NCBI GenBank assembly: GCA_942486035.1
Contig: CALNXK010000043.1
Coordinates: 364,501-428,500, forward strand
Length of the DNA: 64,000 nucleotides
Direction: 5' to 3'
Source of the DNA: Porites lobata
Taxonomy: Eukaryota; Cnidaria; Anthozoa; Scleractinia; Poritidae
A model generated the notes under the pieces. It searched no databases, was not told the DNA's origin, and was given only the letters and a program-made list of their open reading frames with translations. Below are positions 29,801 through 39,336 of this stretch, in pieces (within the stretch, counting starts at the first letter, position 1; the number at the start of each line of letters is the position of its first letter). Both the position numbers and the translations under genes were made by a program.

Positions 29801-31704
29801 AAAAATGCTAGTGTAATTCAGGCTTAGGTTAGTTTTTGTTCTTGTCAAAGAGTACCTAGATTGAACAAAGTTTGTGAATCTGCTCAATCGTTCCATGTCG
29901 TGTTTGGTCAACAGTGATATTAATAGCGACCAAAGCCTTTCCTTAATGTGAAAAATGATATATATCCGCTCTGGATTACCTTAAACTTAGGCAGCAATTG
30001 TCAATAAAGTAATCTTAGATAAAGAAGAACAGAATATGGGACTCAAGTTAAATTTGGCCGTTAAGTTTTATTTTATTAACATTTAAAATAGTTTTAGGTG
30101 TAAAAAAGTGATATCGTTTGTGACACTGATATCGATGTTCTAGGCTGGGATACAAATGAAATTGCATATTTCTTACGTTTAAATACAGGATAAACCAAAG
30201 GTAAAACTTGTACGAAAAACAGCATCAGATGCTTCCCCTCCAGTGAAAAAAGAGAAGGACAAGGACAAAGAAAAGGAAGTCAAAACCTCGAGTAAAAAGG
30301 TAACGAGAACAACGCCATATTTAGACCTGGGAAGAATATTATTATTTGTGTTGAAGAAGAATATGGACGAGGTTGAACGCCGTAAAAATGGTAGTTAACC
30401 CTTTAAACCCTCAGATCAAAATTTGAATTCTCATTTGTTGCCCCATTCATTTCCTACAGAAGTAGTGGGGAGAAGTTGATAACATATCAAGCAATCTTAT
30501 GTGATCATGTCCGTAATTCTCATGACCACTCTGTTTTACAAAGCATTAATATTACAAGGAGAAATTTGATGCTGATCTCTCTTAGGGCTCAAAGGGTTGA
30601 AATGGTAGTTCCTTAGTGGTGCCCCCCCTCCTAAGAAGAATCCTGGATTCGCCCCTGTATTCCATATGTTTTTAGGGTTAGTTTAAAGTCAGTAGTAGAA
30701 AATAATCGTGTCGTAGCCCCTTTAATTGCGTTTTGACGTCTTTTTATTGCAGAAAGAGTCTCGTCGTGAACTTGAAGTCAAAGAGGCTGAACTGAAAGAG
30801 GATGAACGACCCAAAAAACAATATCCTTTTTCTCCTTTTATTCTTTTGGTGCCTTTTAGTCACGTTCGTACTCAATAACTTCTGGGTCTATACACGAGAG
30901 TTGTGTGGGATGTAAACTAGTCTACGAAGTGTTAAGAGTATTATCCAACTCAATCTGTCACACTTATCGGTGGCTGGTTCACACTGAACCGTTAACCCTG
31001 TTTCCCTTTAATGTTATATAATTTTGCAGTCTTTCCCTCTCTCAGACTTAAGGCTAGCCTAAGAAAACAGCCGACGTTTCTCGACGCCACAACTGGTTTC
31101 CCGACGAATTGACGGTCTGACGAATGAGCGCAGGAATTCCATACTGATAACGTGCACTACCCAGATCTGTGTGGTGCCTCTGCTTCGTCATGGCGCGAGG
31201 GAAACTTGCTTCAGCCAATCAGAAGCACCACCTAGATCAGGGCGGTGATACGTCATCAGCAGTGTGGAATTTCTGCCCTCATTCTCATTTCTGCCCGCAG
31301 ACGTCATTTTGTGGGGAAACCTTTGTTGGCGTTGGGAAATATCAGTTGTTTTCTCAGGCTTTAAGGGCCTGTTTACATGGAGGTGGGTGACCCCAGGCAG
31401 GTGATGTAACACGCTTAGGTGGGGTAACCTGCCTGTCCACATAATCTCTCATATTGTCATCCCACCTATCATGTAAAAGGGTTACCCTACGTAAGCGGGT
31501 TACCTAACCTTCATGGGGTTCCCCAGCTCCATGTAAACGGGCCCTCAGGCGGGAAATAGTTTAATTTTCATGTGACCTCGAAGAAGCCAATGAAAGCGTG
31601 AGCTGTTGGGGTGAAAATTCCAGCAGCTTGATAATTTTTGGTGTGACTTTTCCTTGACTCTTGTTACTCATTCTAGATCAGCATCAAAAAGTCGAAGAAC
31701 GTGA
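2854..31704 (+). CDS. THOC2: THO complex subunit 2 (THOC2/Tho2), 47 exons, complete span
   Basis: THOC2 is the large scaffold of the THO part of TREX, which couples transcription and splicing to nuclear mRNA export. Exons: 2854-2918, 2992-3059, 3142-3233, 3951-4002, 4162-4232, 5289-5410, 6119-6252, 6919-7085, 7642-7737, 8107-8202, 8761-8829, 9479-9651, 10446-10632, 11194-11235, 11612-11745, 12922-13023, 13604-13688, 14200-14293, 15087-15167, 15864-16078, 16867-17046, 17944-18108, 18878-18937, 19165-19265, 19412-19538, 20039-20180, 20372-20529, 21396-21456, 21554-21621, 22405-22533, 22934-23002, 23401-23516, 23859-23928, 24506-24571, 24954-24993, 25239-25280, 25742-25781, 26155-26328, 26491-26643, 26963-27225, 27875-27921, 28407-28457, 28996-29073, 29494-29616, 30189-30299, 30753-30820, 31668-31704. 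Phases agree at every junction, giving 4,884 nt (1,627 codons plus stop; human is about 1,593). Conserved stretches include SHSNPGILFEY, GLLQYVANQLKAGKSFDLL, GGYFGQIRNTKKSSQRL, LMAQQRNG and ASCTENEASRYGRFLC. Residues about 1198-1627 form a Ser/Lys/Glu-rich tail. Oddities: an in-frame TAA at 22522-22524, and a U12-type last intron. Start chosen at the first ATG; a second is four codons in. Confidence 0.96.
3418..3653. repeat. Foldback element, gttgttcaaag family
   Basis: Left end ggttgttcaaagctgggtta pairs with a right end running to cttcgaacaactgggccc. It lies in THOC2 intron 3. Related ends (cagttgttcaaaggacgatt) occur at 45475-45665 and 63170-63360 in the duplicated block. Confidence 0.65.
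4371..4734. mobile_element. MITE-like element, 24-bp terminal inverted repeats
   Basis: The left end caacagaaattccatgctga and the reverse complement of the right end differ at only two of the first 24 positions. The internal sequence is AT-rich and non-coding. It lies in THOC2 intron 5. Confidence 0.6.
5141..5276. repeat. Foldback element, gggcagtttcccag family
   Basis: The element is palindromic, from gatcagtttaagtttctggg to cccagatatctaacttgatc, with the inner motif gggcaaaatgttggcttagg. It lies in THOC2 intron 5. A second copy is at 35317-35458 in the FGF region. Confidence 0.75.
6624..6786. mobile_element. MITE with CAAGGCTGAGCTCTA ends
   Basis: The left end CAAGGCTGAGCTCTA pairs with the right end TAGAGCACAGCC. 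It shares the internal motif gagtgcccagcatatgattt with elements at 9195-9294 and 15560-15770. It lies in THOC2 intron 7. Confidence 0.65.
7795..7890 (-). repeat. Single diverged copy of the 97-bp tandem repeat family
   Basis: On the minus strand this reads tggataaaatcctttggtgt and then accattcaattgaaaactct. It matches the repeat unit seen three times at 23990-24300. It lies in THOC2 intron 9. Confidence 0.5.
8990..9440 (+). mobile_element. LINE fragment (C-terminal part of a reverse transcriptase ORF) split by a nested MITE
   Basis: The plus-strand frame encodes DGAYTRMLSTVLNVSWMDHI and then SSKIRERRMRVAGHC, typical of the C-terminal region of animal non-LTR retrotransposon ORFs. After the nested element the reading resumes with a KLVLWQPQHGQTKRGRPKT-like segment. 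It is a dead 5'-truncated fragment in THOC2 intron 11. Confidence 0.7.
9195..9294. mobile_element. 100-bp MITE with perfect 15-bp TIRs nested in a LINE
   Basis: The ends are CAAGGCTGTGCTCTA and its exact complement TAGAGCACAGCCTTG. They are flanked by the direct repeat AGGAG at 9190-9194 and 9295-9299, a likely 5-bp target duplication. It interrupts the LINE reading frame. It is an internally shortened relative of 6624-6786. Confidence 0.8.
13938..14091. repeat. Foldback element, family A copy 2
   Basis: The ends ttacacgtcaaaat and attttgactagtaa and the inner palindrome (caacctaggt, ctaactattaatgacttagg) match the element at 1670-1800. It lies in THOC2 intron 17. Confidence 0.7.
15225..15395. 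repeat. Foldback element
   Basis: The arms are acaattattggacgaggatt and its diverged complement, plus caaaatattgtgatttgtca and tgacaaatcacaatatttt. The centre is gccaaagccaaaggctgagg. It lies in THOC2 intron 19. Confidence 0.65.
15560..15770. repeat. Diverged copy of the 6624-6786 MITE family
   Basis: It shares the blocks tgctctaaacatgtaaaacc, gattttctagttgcccaaga and ggcgccagaggccaccgggc with 6624-6786. It lies in THOC2 intron 19. Confidence 0.5.
18344..18574. mobile_element. Foldback MITE, agcctgaaaaaacagc family, copy 1
   Basis: It starts agcctgaaaaaacagccgac and ends in ggtggatttttcaggct, the inverted end. The subterminal motifs tggtttccccgcgaaat and acgtctgagaa are shared with 25801-26050 and 31055-31360. 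It lies in THOC2 intron 22. Confidence 0.75.
19555..19906. mobile_element. Foldback element with gtcgtttcgcccgag arms
   Basis: The arms ggtcgtttcgcccgagagtc and ttttcgggcgaaacgaac are inverted, with more inverted blocks inside (gttgtttcgcc, ggcgaaacaac). It lies in THOC2 intron 25. Two short ORFs here are fortuitous. Confidence 0.7.
22522..22524 (+). other. THOC2: In-frame TAA in THOC2 exon 30 (codon 1109)
   Basis: Reading exon 30 from its acceptor at 22405 gives conserved THOC2 sequence up to HKWQYK, then act and taa. The exon is 129 nt (divisible by three), and the next exon resumes conserved THOC2 in the expected phase. Only this codon breaks the frame. It may be a sequence error, an allele, or a real lesion. 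Confidence 0.85.
23990..24300 (+). repeat. Three tandem copies of a ~97-103 bp repeat
   Basis: The phrase aacttttgagtctg starts at about 23992, 24089 and 24192. Each is followed by gaaatcctatggtttgacc or a close variant and then cctcttcagcagt. It lies in THOC2 intron 33 just after the donor. The ORFs here on both strands are artefacts of the repeat. Confidence 0.85.
25490..25600 (-). mobile_element. Truncated tRNA-derived SINE
   Basis: The minus strand reads gccatggtttcgaatcccgt, a near-consensus Pol III B box, followed by aagtcccgaaattttttcgg and a short AT tail. No A box is seen, so the 5' end is lost. It lies in THOC2 intron 36. Confidence 0.55.
25801..26050. mobile_element. Foldback MITE, agcctgagaaaacagc family, copy 2
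   Basis: It begins agcctgagaaaacagctgac and has an inner palindrome of tccatactgatgacgcgtca with tgacgcgtcatcagtatgga, around caatcagaagcact repeats. The outer right end is cut off after gacgtcatttcgagg. It lies in THOC2 intron 37. Confidence 0.75.
31055..31360. mobile_element. Foldback MITE, agcctaagaaaacagc family, copy 3
   Basis: It starts agcctaagaaaacagccgac and ends in tatcagttgttttctcaggct. Inner inverted blocks match copy 2, including caatcagaagcacc and the flanking agatct-type motifs. It lies within the U12 intron. Confidence 0.75.
31365..31545. mobile_element. Foldback element with gggcctgtttacatgga ends
   Basis: Left gggcctgtttacatggag pairs with right ctccatgtaaacgggccc. It abuts the preceding element inside the U12 intron. 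Confidence 0.75.
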
Positions 31705-32116
31705 GCTAATACCTCTGCCACAGATGTCTATTTGACCATCGGGGTGCACCCGCGTTATCACGAAGCTCTGTAATGGAGAAAATTGGGCAAAGTTCTTCAA
31801 CCTTTCGCTGCAAAGTAAACCCTCTTTTTTAAGGTTACATTTCCAAGCAAAGACGTGAAAACTAGGTTTTATTTCTCCCCATTCTCAGCACCTGTCGAGC
31901 TGAATCGATGTTCAAAACCAAGCTGTTGGGTCATTGTGTTTTACGTTTTTCCAATAACGAAACCGCTGAGCGTGAAACGATCGGGCTATTTCTGGACTAG
32001 TAGCTGTTATAATTATTTTATTTAATTTAACGTTTTAATCTCAAAATGTTCGCTCATGAAATGCTGTTTTTGTAGATCGGTAACTATTAAAACTTCACCA
32101 CAAAAGAATAGAATGG

Positions 32117-32122
32117 AATAAA
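32117..32122 (+). terminator. THOC2: Likely THOC2 polyadenylation signal AATAAA
   Basis: A canonical AATAAA lies 413 nt after the THOC2 stop, followed by a T/GT-rich stretch (tttctactttgtacagtcg, then tgttgtattgctttagtg). This gives a compact 3' UTR. Confidence 0.65.
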
Positions 32123-32149
32123 TTTCTACTTTGTACAGTCGCAGATGTT

Positions 32150-34480
32150 GTATTGCTTTAGTGAGTATTTCCTAAATCTGACTACTTCTCTATTGTTGTC
32201 TTTGTGAGGATAAAGTAGAATTTGCGTCACCGTCGAAGCGTTAAAAGCGTCGTCGCACCAGCACGGTTTGCGAACTCGTAAACGACTAAGGAACATTTTT
32301 TTTCAAGGAATCTTGCTCCTGTACAAAAACTGACGTCAGTGGATCATGCTCGATGATCTGGTGTTGATGTGGAGAGAAAACACCTCCTAATGGCCTGGGA
32401 AACTTTGTCAGTGGGTGCAGAGAAACATGGGAAGTCTACTTGCGCAGAAACCAAAGTCGTTTTGTTTTGTCTATCTTTTCAATTCTTTACTTGTATAAAC
32501 CAACGCCCAGCTGCAAGAAGCGTTACAACGTTAATCCGTCTTTTTGCCTCAAGGTGTCAAGCGATCGCGGTCCTGAGTGGCCATGCACTGCTTGTAGTTT
32601 CAGACTATTGATTCCTTTCTTGTCAGTCCCTATTGGAGGTACTGAAAAAGAAGGCGAAACACCGTAGAGGAGTGAACACATAACAATAGGATAACTTGGT
32701 GTAGATGTTGTGTAGTTAATTTTTTATTTCAGGTAATTTTTATTTTCCTTTGTTTCAACTTTATTAGCATACATTACCATACCCAAAAACAAAAGAAAAA
32801 CAAAAATTACCTGAGATAAAAAATTCACTAGAGTGTCTGTAAGCTGAGTTTAGCGTTTCTTACCTGTCAGTTTTCCTTTCAAAATAACCGTAAAACATCA
32901 CCTGCCTTGGTGTAGAAGTCTTGACAATATTTCCTGGCTTTCTTTTCCAACCTATGAATTAGCAGGCTCGATTTCCCCCGCTTCGCTCATTTCACAGAGG
33001 CTGGTGTCAATCGAGCCTAATAAATAAGCTGTATTTACTGTGCTGTTTTAGGCGTTCTCTATCTACCATCAAGAAGGTTTGAGGTTTGAAATGACTAGTC
33101 TCTCTCCCTGCTATGATTGTCTATTCGCCTATTAAATTAGTTCTTTAAGGCCCAAGAGAGAACAGCATAACATTTTTCCTTGTTATTGCAAGGCGTTATA
33201 AAACAGTGTAGTCATGAGTATTATGTAAAGGACATGATTAATTTTGTCAATGATTTAAATCTTCTTCCCACAACTTCTATAGGAAATGTATTAGGTCAGC
33301 AAATAATAATTTTATAACTTTGATTTAAGGAGTTAAGCTGGGCGGATATGAAAAGCTCACCAGGTGTGCGGAAGTTCTTAACTATTAAAATTATTTTCAC
33401 TTTGTTATACGCCTGGGATGAGACCTCTTCACCCGTGTAGGGCTATTTTAAATCGCTGCGGGCTAGGAAGCCTTTAAAGGTGACTTACTACTGAGAGGGC
33501 AAATCACAATTCCGAATACTTGTTTGTATTAAAGCCAAAACTGAACAAGTTTTTGCCAGGTAAGTTAGCAACGTTTTTAACCTCGTATTAATCATGCTTA
33601 ATTTGTTGCCCAAAAGCAGAATTCCGGTCCCTTTTCACGCCAGCTTTTGTATAAACCAAGTATTTCTGGTTTCGTCTTTTTGGTAGCTGATGGTCTTCGA
33701 TGAGCTGCCGTGTACATGCAAATATGACTGTAAATTCACAATCAAAGTTTGTCGTGTTTAGTTTGGACGATGTATGCATTGTGAGCACAACAAACATACA
33801 CGCAATACGAAGCAAAGAGATTTCGTTTCCGAAATAAATTGTTTGCTGAGCTTTTAAAACTTGGCTTGTTCGATAGTACATCGCCTTGCCTCACGAGCTA
33901 AGCTAGTCTCGCCAGCTTCTTGCTAGACTAAAAGACACCTGTCATACTCAGCGTTCAACGAACTTCACTTTCGTCCACACGGAAGCCTGTCAGAATTTGA
34001 GTGAGAGATACTTGCACTCTACTGTTCATGAACGAATCTCTGCCAATGCATTTCAAACTGCATAAAAGTGGTAGCAACTTGAGATTGTCGATTTAAAGAA
34101 TGGGCTCCCCAGAGCGACCACGTGCTAAACCTATTGAGGGCCATATCGCTCACCGGAAGCGTTTTTGCGAAAGGCTTGACGTATGTTGTTTAACTTACCA
34201 ATATATTCAGGTGAAAAAACATTATATCCATTTAGTCTATTTTTTTTCGTCACAACGTTCGAAATCAACTTACCCGCTTATAGTTTACGCGTAAATTTGG
34301 TCAAGAAGTCAATGCCTTTGTCATTGAAGAGTTGACTGCCTAGTCCCTTACAAAAAAACAGGGAGTAATTCACAACAAGGGTCTTGATCACTTGCAGGAT
34401 TGGTCGCATGCGCGCGCTTTTCGTTATAGAACGTGAGTCATTGTTTAAATTCACAATGTTATTTTAATTTTATTAACTAG
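32150..34480. other. Non-coding interval between THOC2 and the FGF gene
   Basis: I see no supported gene here. ORFs at 32369-32667 and 34100-34294 lack recognisable domains. The interval should contain the FGF promoter and perhaps its signal-peptide exon, but I could not identify that exon. One foldback element is at 32700-32832. Confidence 0.5.
32700..32832. repeat. Foldback element
   Basis: The arms tgtagttaattttttatttc and gataaaaaattcacta, with caggtaatttttattttcct and its complement inside, form a long hairpin. It resembles 232-350. Confidence 0.7.
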
Positions 34481-34526
34481 AGCTGGGCGTTTATCAGACT
34501 GGTTGCAAGGACAGCTTCGACTGTTG
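34481..34526 (+). other. Candidate upstream FGF exon (uncertain)
   Basis: A 46-nt segment lies between a good acceptor (tattaactag) and a good donor (gtaagt). Read in the phase required by the next exon it encodes LGVYQTGCKDSFDC and leads into the FGF core. No upstream start exon of matching phase was found, so this is a suggestion only. Confidence 0.3.
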
Positions 34527-35075
34527 GTAAGTAACCATGAGCGTAACGTCAACCAGTTTATGCTTATTGGGAAGTATGTCTCAAAGAACGCACCCTAAAC
34601 CACAGTGAGTGCAAAATTGAGGGCCCCGCCCTCCTCCTTAGCCAAGGCTCAGTTACCAATATATACCAACGACAGCCTTGTTACATTCAAATCAAGCATC
34701 AGACAAAACATGCTAATCAATGTTATTGACTTTTCTTGTCTCGGGTTTAGATGAACATCTAAACGAATCATGTTTATGGGCAATTTGTACCCTTCAGCAC
34801 TTCGGCGCACGTGTACTTTGGAAAGTAATAAGCACGACTCGGGGCGGTAAGTCAATTTTTTTCTCCATACTAAATGTTGATCAATTCTAAGTGATTTCGC
34901 GGAGCCCCGATCTAATATTTTCCCACTTCGTTCGGTTTGGTTAAGGTTCATGTATTCAACCCAAGAACAAAGAGGGTGGTGGCCAGCCAGCCACTTAGTA
35001 AGTTAGCCGAAATGGCGCTTTGACAGTCAGTCTGACGGTGAGTCAGTTAGTAACAGTAACAGTCGTCTCCAGTCA

Positions 35076-35156
35076 TCCCTTGGAATCAGTCATTCCAGTA
35101 ATCCCTAGTCACCCCAGTCATTCCTAGTTATCCCTAGTCATCCCAGTCATCGCAGT
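35076..35156 (+). repeat. Minisatellite of ~10-bp agtcatcccT-type units
   Basis: Degenerate repeats of agtcatccc/agtcattcc/agtcacccc run for about 80 bp upstream of the FGF core exons. Confidence 0.7.
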
Positions 35157-35316
35157 AAAAAAAAACAAGGGAGAAAATTGTAGGCCTTCAAATCTCTTCG
35201 ACGACGACATGTTTGTACCCTGGTGACAGTTGAAAAAATTTTGGTCGGTGAAAAAAATCGTTCGCCTAAAAATGGCTTCCTGTTAACAGATTTTTTTGCC
35301 AAACAAACAAAATTTT

Positions 35317-35458
35317 GGGATCAATTTAGGCTTTTGGGAAAACTGGCCACCTACGACTCCCTTAAGCTAACATTAGCACTTAATTCTCACTTTGGGCAAA
35401 ATGATGGCTTAGGGTAGGGGTAGGTGGGCAGTTTCCCAGAAACCTAAATTGTTCCCAA
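35317..35458. repeat. Foldback element, gggcagtttcccag family, copy 2
   Basis: It runs from gggatcaatttaggctttt to cctaaattgttccc, with the shared inner motifs gggcaaaatgatggcttagg and gggcagtttcccaga. It matches 5141-5276. Confidence 0.75.
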
Positions 35459-35612
35459 TTTTGCTCAGGGCGAACAGGGCATTATCAGAATATATATCTA
35501 GGGTCAGACAGTCTAGCAGGCCAGTCGATCAATCTGACAAGTTGAAAGTTTATAGGCAGACAGTCGATCAACCTGAACCGTTAGGAGATTTTTTTGTTTC
35601 TTTCGTTTTCAG

Positions 35613-38379
35613 GAGGCGCGTACTTTACTGTGTAAACGGACAATACTTGGAAATTGCTGACAACGGTCACGTGAGAGGTACAAGTGACAAGCGCAGTCCA
35701 TACGGTAATGGGGAGATATAGCATTTAGAGAGCTTAAGCAACCGCGAAGAAGACGGAACGAGAACTTGCGTCGAAAAAGCTGAAATTGGTCATATGAGCG
35801 ATACAACAACACTACACGTGCCCTGCACGTGCGTTACCCTTTTCGATACATTTCCCTCACATCCACTGAATGACTACAACCGGAAACTTCCTAAAACGAC
35901 GTTTTGTAGAGAACATGAACACACGTAGCCTCCCACCCAGGCGTTTTTAGGGGAGCTCGTTTGTGGGAGGGATGAAAAACGAGCTCCCCTAAAAACGCCT
36001 GCGTGGGAGACTAGAACACACGACGATGAATTTTGCTTTCTCTGTTTCAAAGAACGCAAATTCATTTTTCTCTTTAGGTTCACGTGGCCGTTATAGTCGT
36101 GGTTGCTTACGTTGGACTACAACGACAATGTCAATGACAATATTTTATGAGCAAAACAACCACTCTGAACGTGCATGACTTCTTTGGGTATATTAATTTA
36201 TCATCATCTTTCGTAACAAAGACGTGAAGAGAGAAAGCGAAAGAGCACTTCAATTTGTGTAATGCAACTTATTTAACTGAGATCAATTCAAGCACTATTT
36301 AATGGAAACCCATGTCTCCTACCTGGGCAGGGGGAGGTGGGTACTCGCTGTATTGGCCTTTACGGGCAGGCTCTGCCCGAAAGGGGCACCTTTTCAGACT
36401 TAAGGTTTATGAAAGGGTAGGGATTTGACTTGCTGAAGTATATGAAAGGGTTGGGAAATCTGTCATTGCAGTCTATGAAAGACCCCAAAGGGCTGACAGA
36501 TAGAAATTCTGGTTTTGTGCTTCATTTATATTTTAACGACAGTGCATTTGCAGCAGTTAAAAGGATGCAAAATTCTAAACTAGGTATGTGAAAGGGGTAC
36601 CATTTTTCAATGGAGGGTACCTTCTCTGTCACGAATGGTGTGTAAAAGGCTAAGGGGTTGGATTTCTGGGCGGTGCCTCCCCGTATAAAACTTTGTTAAC
36701 TACCCACCGGGGTCTCCTATAGCCCATGGTTGGGGTTGAAAGAAGGAATTCTGGGAAGGGTGTGATCTGCACATACCACAACGTCAAATGCCTTTTGTTT
36801 GATTGTTTAGCCGTGCTAGAACTTGCGCCAGTAGCAAGAGACCTCATCCACATAAAAGGTGTTCACACTGGATTCTATCTCGCAGTAAACAAACATGGCC
36901 ACGTTTACACCACGGTACGTTTTACTGTTAAAATGTTCTCCGCTTTCGAGGGCAGAGATAAGTAAGGGATTCTCTCTAACTTTCAAGCTTGAGGGTTGAA
37001 CCCAAATCAATTCTTCTTTTCATTATTTCACAAAATGTAATTTGGCATTTTGAGTACTTAGGATTAAAAAGGGTGTAAATCCAGGAAGGAAAAATATCTG
37101 CAGACCAGTAGGGTCCGCTAGGTGTCCGTCTTATGGGGTTTTCGGTGAAGACAAAGTTTACCGTGAAATTGATTTTAACGGTAAAGTATTGTTTGCATGG
37201 TAGCCACTCGAAAGAGAGGGATCGGAGAGGGGGAAAAATCAATTCGCGCTCTCACGCACCCGTACGTAGGTTTGATTCTCAGAGAATTTACACTGGTCGT
37301 GTTTCCGTAAGTACTGTGTTAACTCGATTTAACGCCGCCCCCAATCAGAAGAATGCAACGTTTATCCGAAGATTATAGGGAAAAATCTCGGTACAACTTA
37401 GACTACGAGCAGTTTCTCTTGTTTCTTAGCCTCCCGGGCGAATCTCGCGAGACACACAAATGACCGTGCGCATGAAGGCTCGCTAAATCTGAAAAAAAAG
37501 AGAGAGACTACTCGCTGTCTAGGTACAACTTGGCAATCTACACTATCCAGACAATTACAATTCTATCTTAGTAAAAAAGCGAGTCACGGGAAATTTAAAC
37601 ATCTTTCTGTTTTACATAATTCTCACAAATGATTCATAGTAATTGTTCTCAGTGATTTACTGTGCGACTCCTCGTACCGGGGCACTTGGAAGAAGATTGT
37701 CCAATCAGGGATTTCTAAAAATGAAAGATTCTCAAGTTTTTTGGCAAACGGACCATTAAAATTCAAGATTCAACTGTGCAACCGTTGAAATCTTCAAAAC
37801 CGTTTGAACTAACCTCACCTCTCAGGAAGGAGTCCTCAAATATATGAACGTTATTGGTCAGCTTGCCTAATACCGTGAAAATCTTTTGTTCTTAGAAATC
37901 GTTGTGATTGGACCATCTTCTTCCAAGTGCCCTGGTTAGAGCAGTCGCACTGTAAGAGATGTGATTTTCAAATAAACGCCGCATCGGGAACACTAAAAAT
38001 CTTATAAACGCTGCGGCGCTTCATCGAATAAATACGGTAATTACGTTTTCCGTTTAGTCCTTTTTTATGTCTTGAATCATGAATTTTGAGTCAGCTGGAC
38101 ATTCTGTGCCCGCCGATTTCAGGGCTGCCAGTTAGCGACGGTGTTTTCAGTTAAACTATTGTTTTTTTTTCGTGTCTCGAACAGGAAACGATAAACGAAG
38201 AATGTATCTTCAGGGAAAAGTTGACAAGAAACTTTTACGACAAATACTGTTCTTACAAACACAATCAAAAGGATCTGGCACTAGGAGTAATGAGGACCGG
38301 GGCAGCAGTCATCGCCTCAAAAATGGCAGGCTCATACAAAGAATACGAAAATCAATTTATTACAAAGAAACTCTTTTAA
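35613..38379 (+). CDS. Fibroblast growth factor family protein (core exons; 5' end unresolved)
   Basis: Three exons, 35613-35704, 36820-36914 and 38185-38379, join in frame and encode an FGF beta-trefoil core of about 126 residues, a secreted receptor tyrosine kinase ligand. Exon 1 begins RRVLYCVNGQYLEI and contains GHVRGTSDKRSPY. Exon 2 has IHIKGVHTGFYLAVNKHGHV, the family pattern I-K-G-v-x-t-G-x-Y-L-A-v-N. Exon 3 has ETINEECIFREKLTRNFYDK, matching the NEECxFxExLxxNxYxxY signature, then LALGVMRTG and QFITKKLF before the stop. The two introns fall where vertebrate FGF core introns fall. No signal peptide is visible; an N-terminal exon must lie upstream, possibly including 34481-34526. The C-terminus ends just after the trefoil, so there is no long tail. 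Decayed copies of exon 3 occur at 43.6 and 61.0 kb. Confidence 0.9.
35925..36014. repeat. Foldback element with gtagcctcccac ends
   Basis: The arms gtagcctcccacccaggcgt and gcgtgggagactag enclose aggggagctcg and its complement. It lies in the first FGF core intron. Related ends occur at 39503-39605 and 49896-49982. Confidence 0.75.
36330..36715 (+). repeat. Interspersed repeat, tacgggcaggctctgcccga...ggtatgtgaaaggggtacc family
   Basis: It shares ordered blocks with 45015-46515 and 62448-63660: a cggg-aggctc(c/t)gcccgaaaggggcacc start, a tatgaaaggg core, and an end of ggtatgtgaaaggggtacc and ggttggatttctgggcgg. This copy is uninterrupted and lies in the first FGF core intron. Confidence 0.65.
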
Positions 38380-38628
38380 TCTATTTCATTTACAAGGTAA
38401 TTCTTTATGGTGTAAGTTATTACTTTTAAACGAAATTTTAAAGTTTTGTTCCACTGTCTTTATTATTACATGTTATTACTCCGTTTAGGAGATTCTGCTA
38501 TCGAGTCAGTGCTCTATTACGTCCATAAGAGCTTAAGCTATAAAATCATGAAACCTACTTTATACAGTAAAAGACTCGCAGGAGTAGATACCAACCATTT
38601 TCTGAGTAGATGACCACACCATAAAGGT

Positions 38629-39288
38629 CTATTTTCCACACCAATTGTACAGAGCCATATCTCCACTGGCACAGAAGCCGTATGTGCAAGGGTCTAACTC
38701 ATACCTTCCAGACTGTGGAAAAAGAAACATGTTATTCGTGTTAAGATCGAAAGAAACTAAGGCCGTGCCATGTTCACGCTATACACGATAATTTTGCGTG
38801 CCGACACGCAAAGCCAGCTACCCAGGGCCCTCATTGATAGCAGCATTTTATGCTGAAGAGATAACCCTGGCTAAATAACAACAGTCTATGTCCTGGGCAG
38901 ATCACGTCGATGCTATCAGCATGAAGATTAATCAGAGAATAGGCCTAATTAGGAGAATCAGGAATCATTGCTACAAGCCCAGGGCCCCCTCCCTCTTTTT
39001 GTTATATGGGGGGCAAAAACATTTTATTGCTGAATAAAGAGATAACCCCCTCGGCTGAAGCAAAAACAGATTTTTCACTGTCCACAAGAAGGTTTTTTCA
39101 TTGCATTGCAATCCATTATTATTATTGAAAACATTTCAGCTTTAATTTGATTTTAAGATTTTAAATTTTTAAATTTGTTTTACTTGTAAACATATTTTAC
39201 TTTTTTCGTAATTATTAATTAATTAGTTAGATTAATGCATGAGGGCCCCACTGAAAACCGCCTTGGCGAGTTGGGCTCCCTCTATAAA

Positions 39289-39336
<48 letters not shown>

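Larger units (their letters stand above)
30821..31667 (+). other. THOC2: U12-type (minor spliceosome) AT-AC intron, THOC2 intron 46
   Basis: The intron starts with ATATCCTTTT (30821-30830), the U12 donor consensus. TTCCTTGAC at 31650-31658 is a perfect U12 branch site, with the branch A at 31657 only 10 nt before an AC at 31666-31667. Joining exon 46 to 31668 gives an in-frame, Ser/Arg/Lys-rich end (HSRSASKSRRT, stop). An AG at 31675-31676 is an alternative 3' site, also in frame. No GT donor is found near the end of exon 46. The intron hosts two foldback elements. Confidence 0.9.

Noticed and set aside
34100..34294. 64-aa frame upstream of the FGF core as its first exon
   Set aside because: It has no signal peptide. 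Its donor at gac|gtatgt leaves phase 0, which does not fit the phase of the candidate next exon or give an open join to the FGF core.
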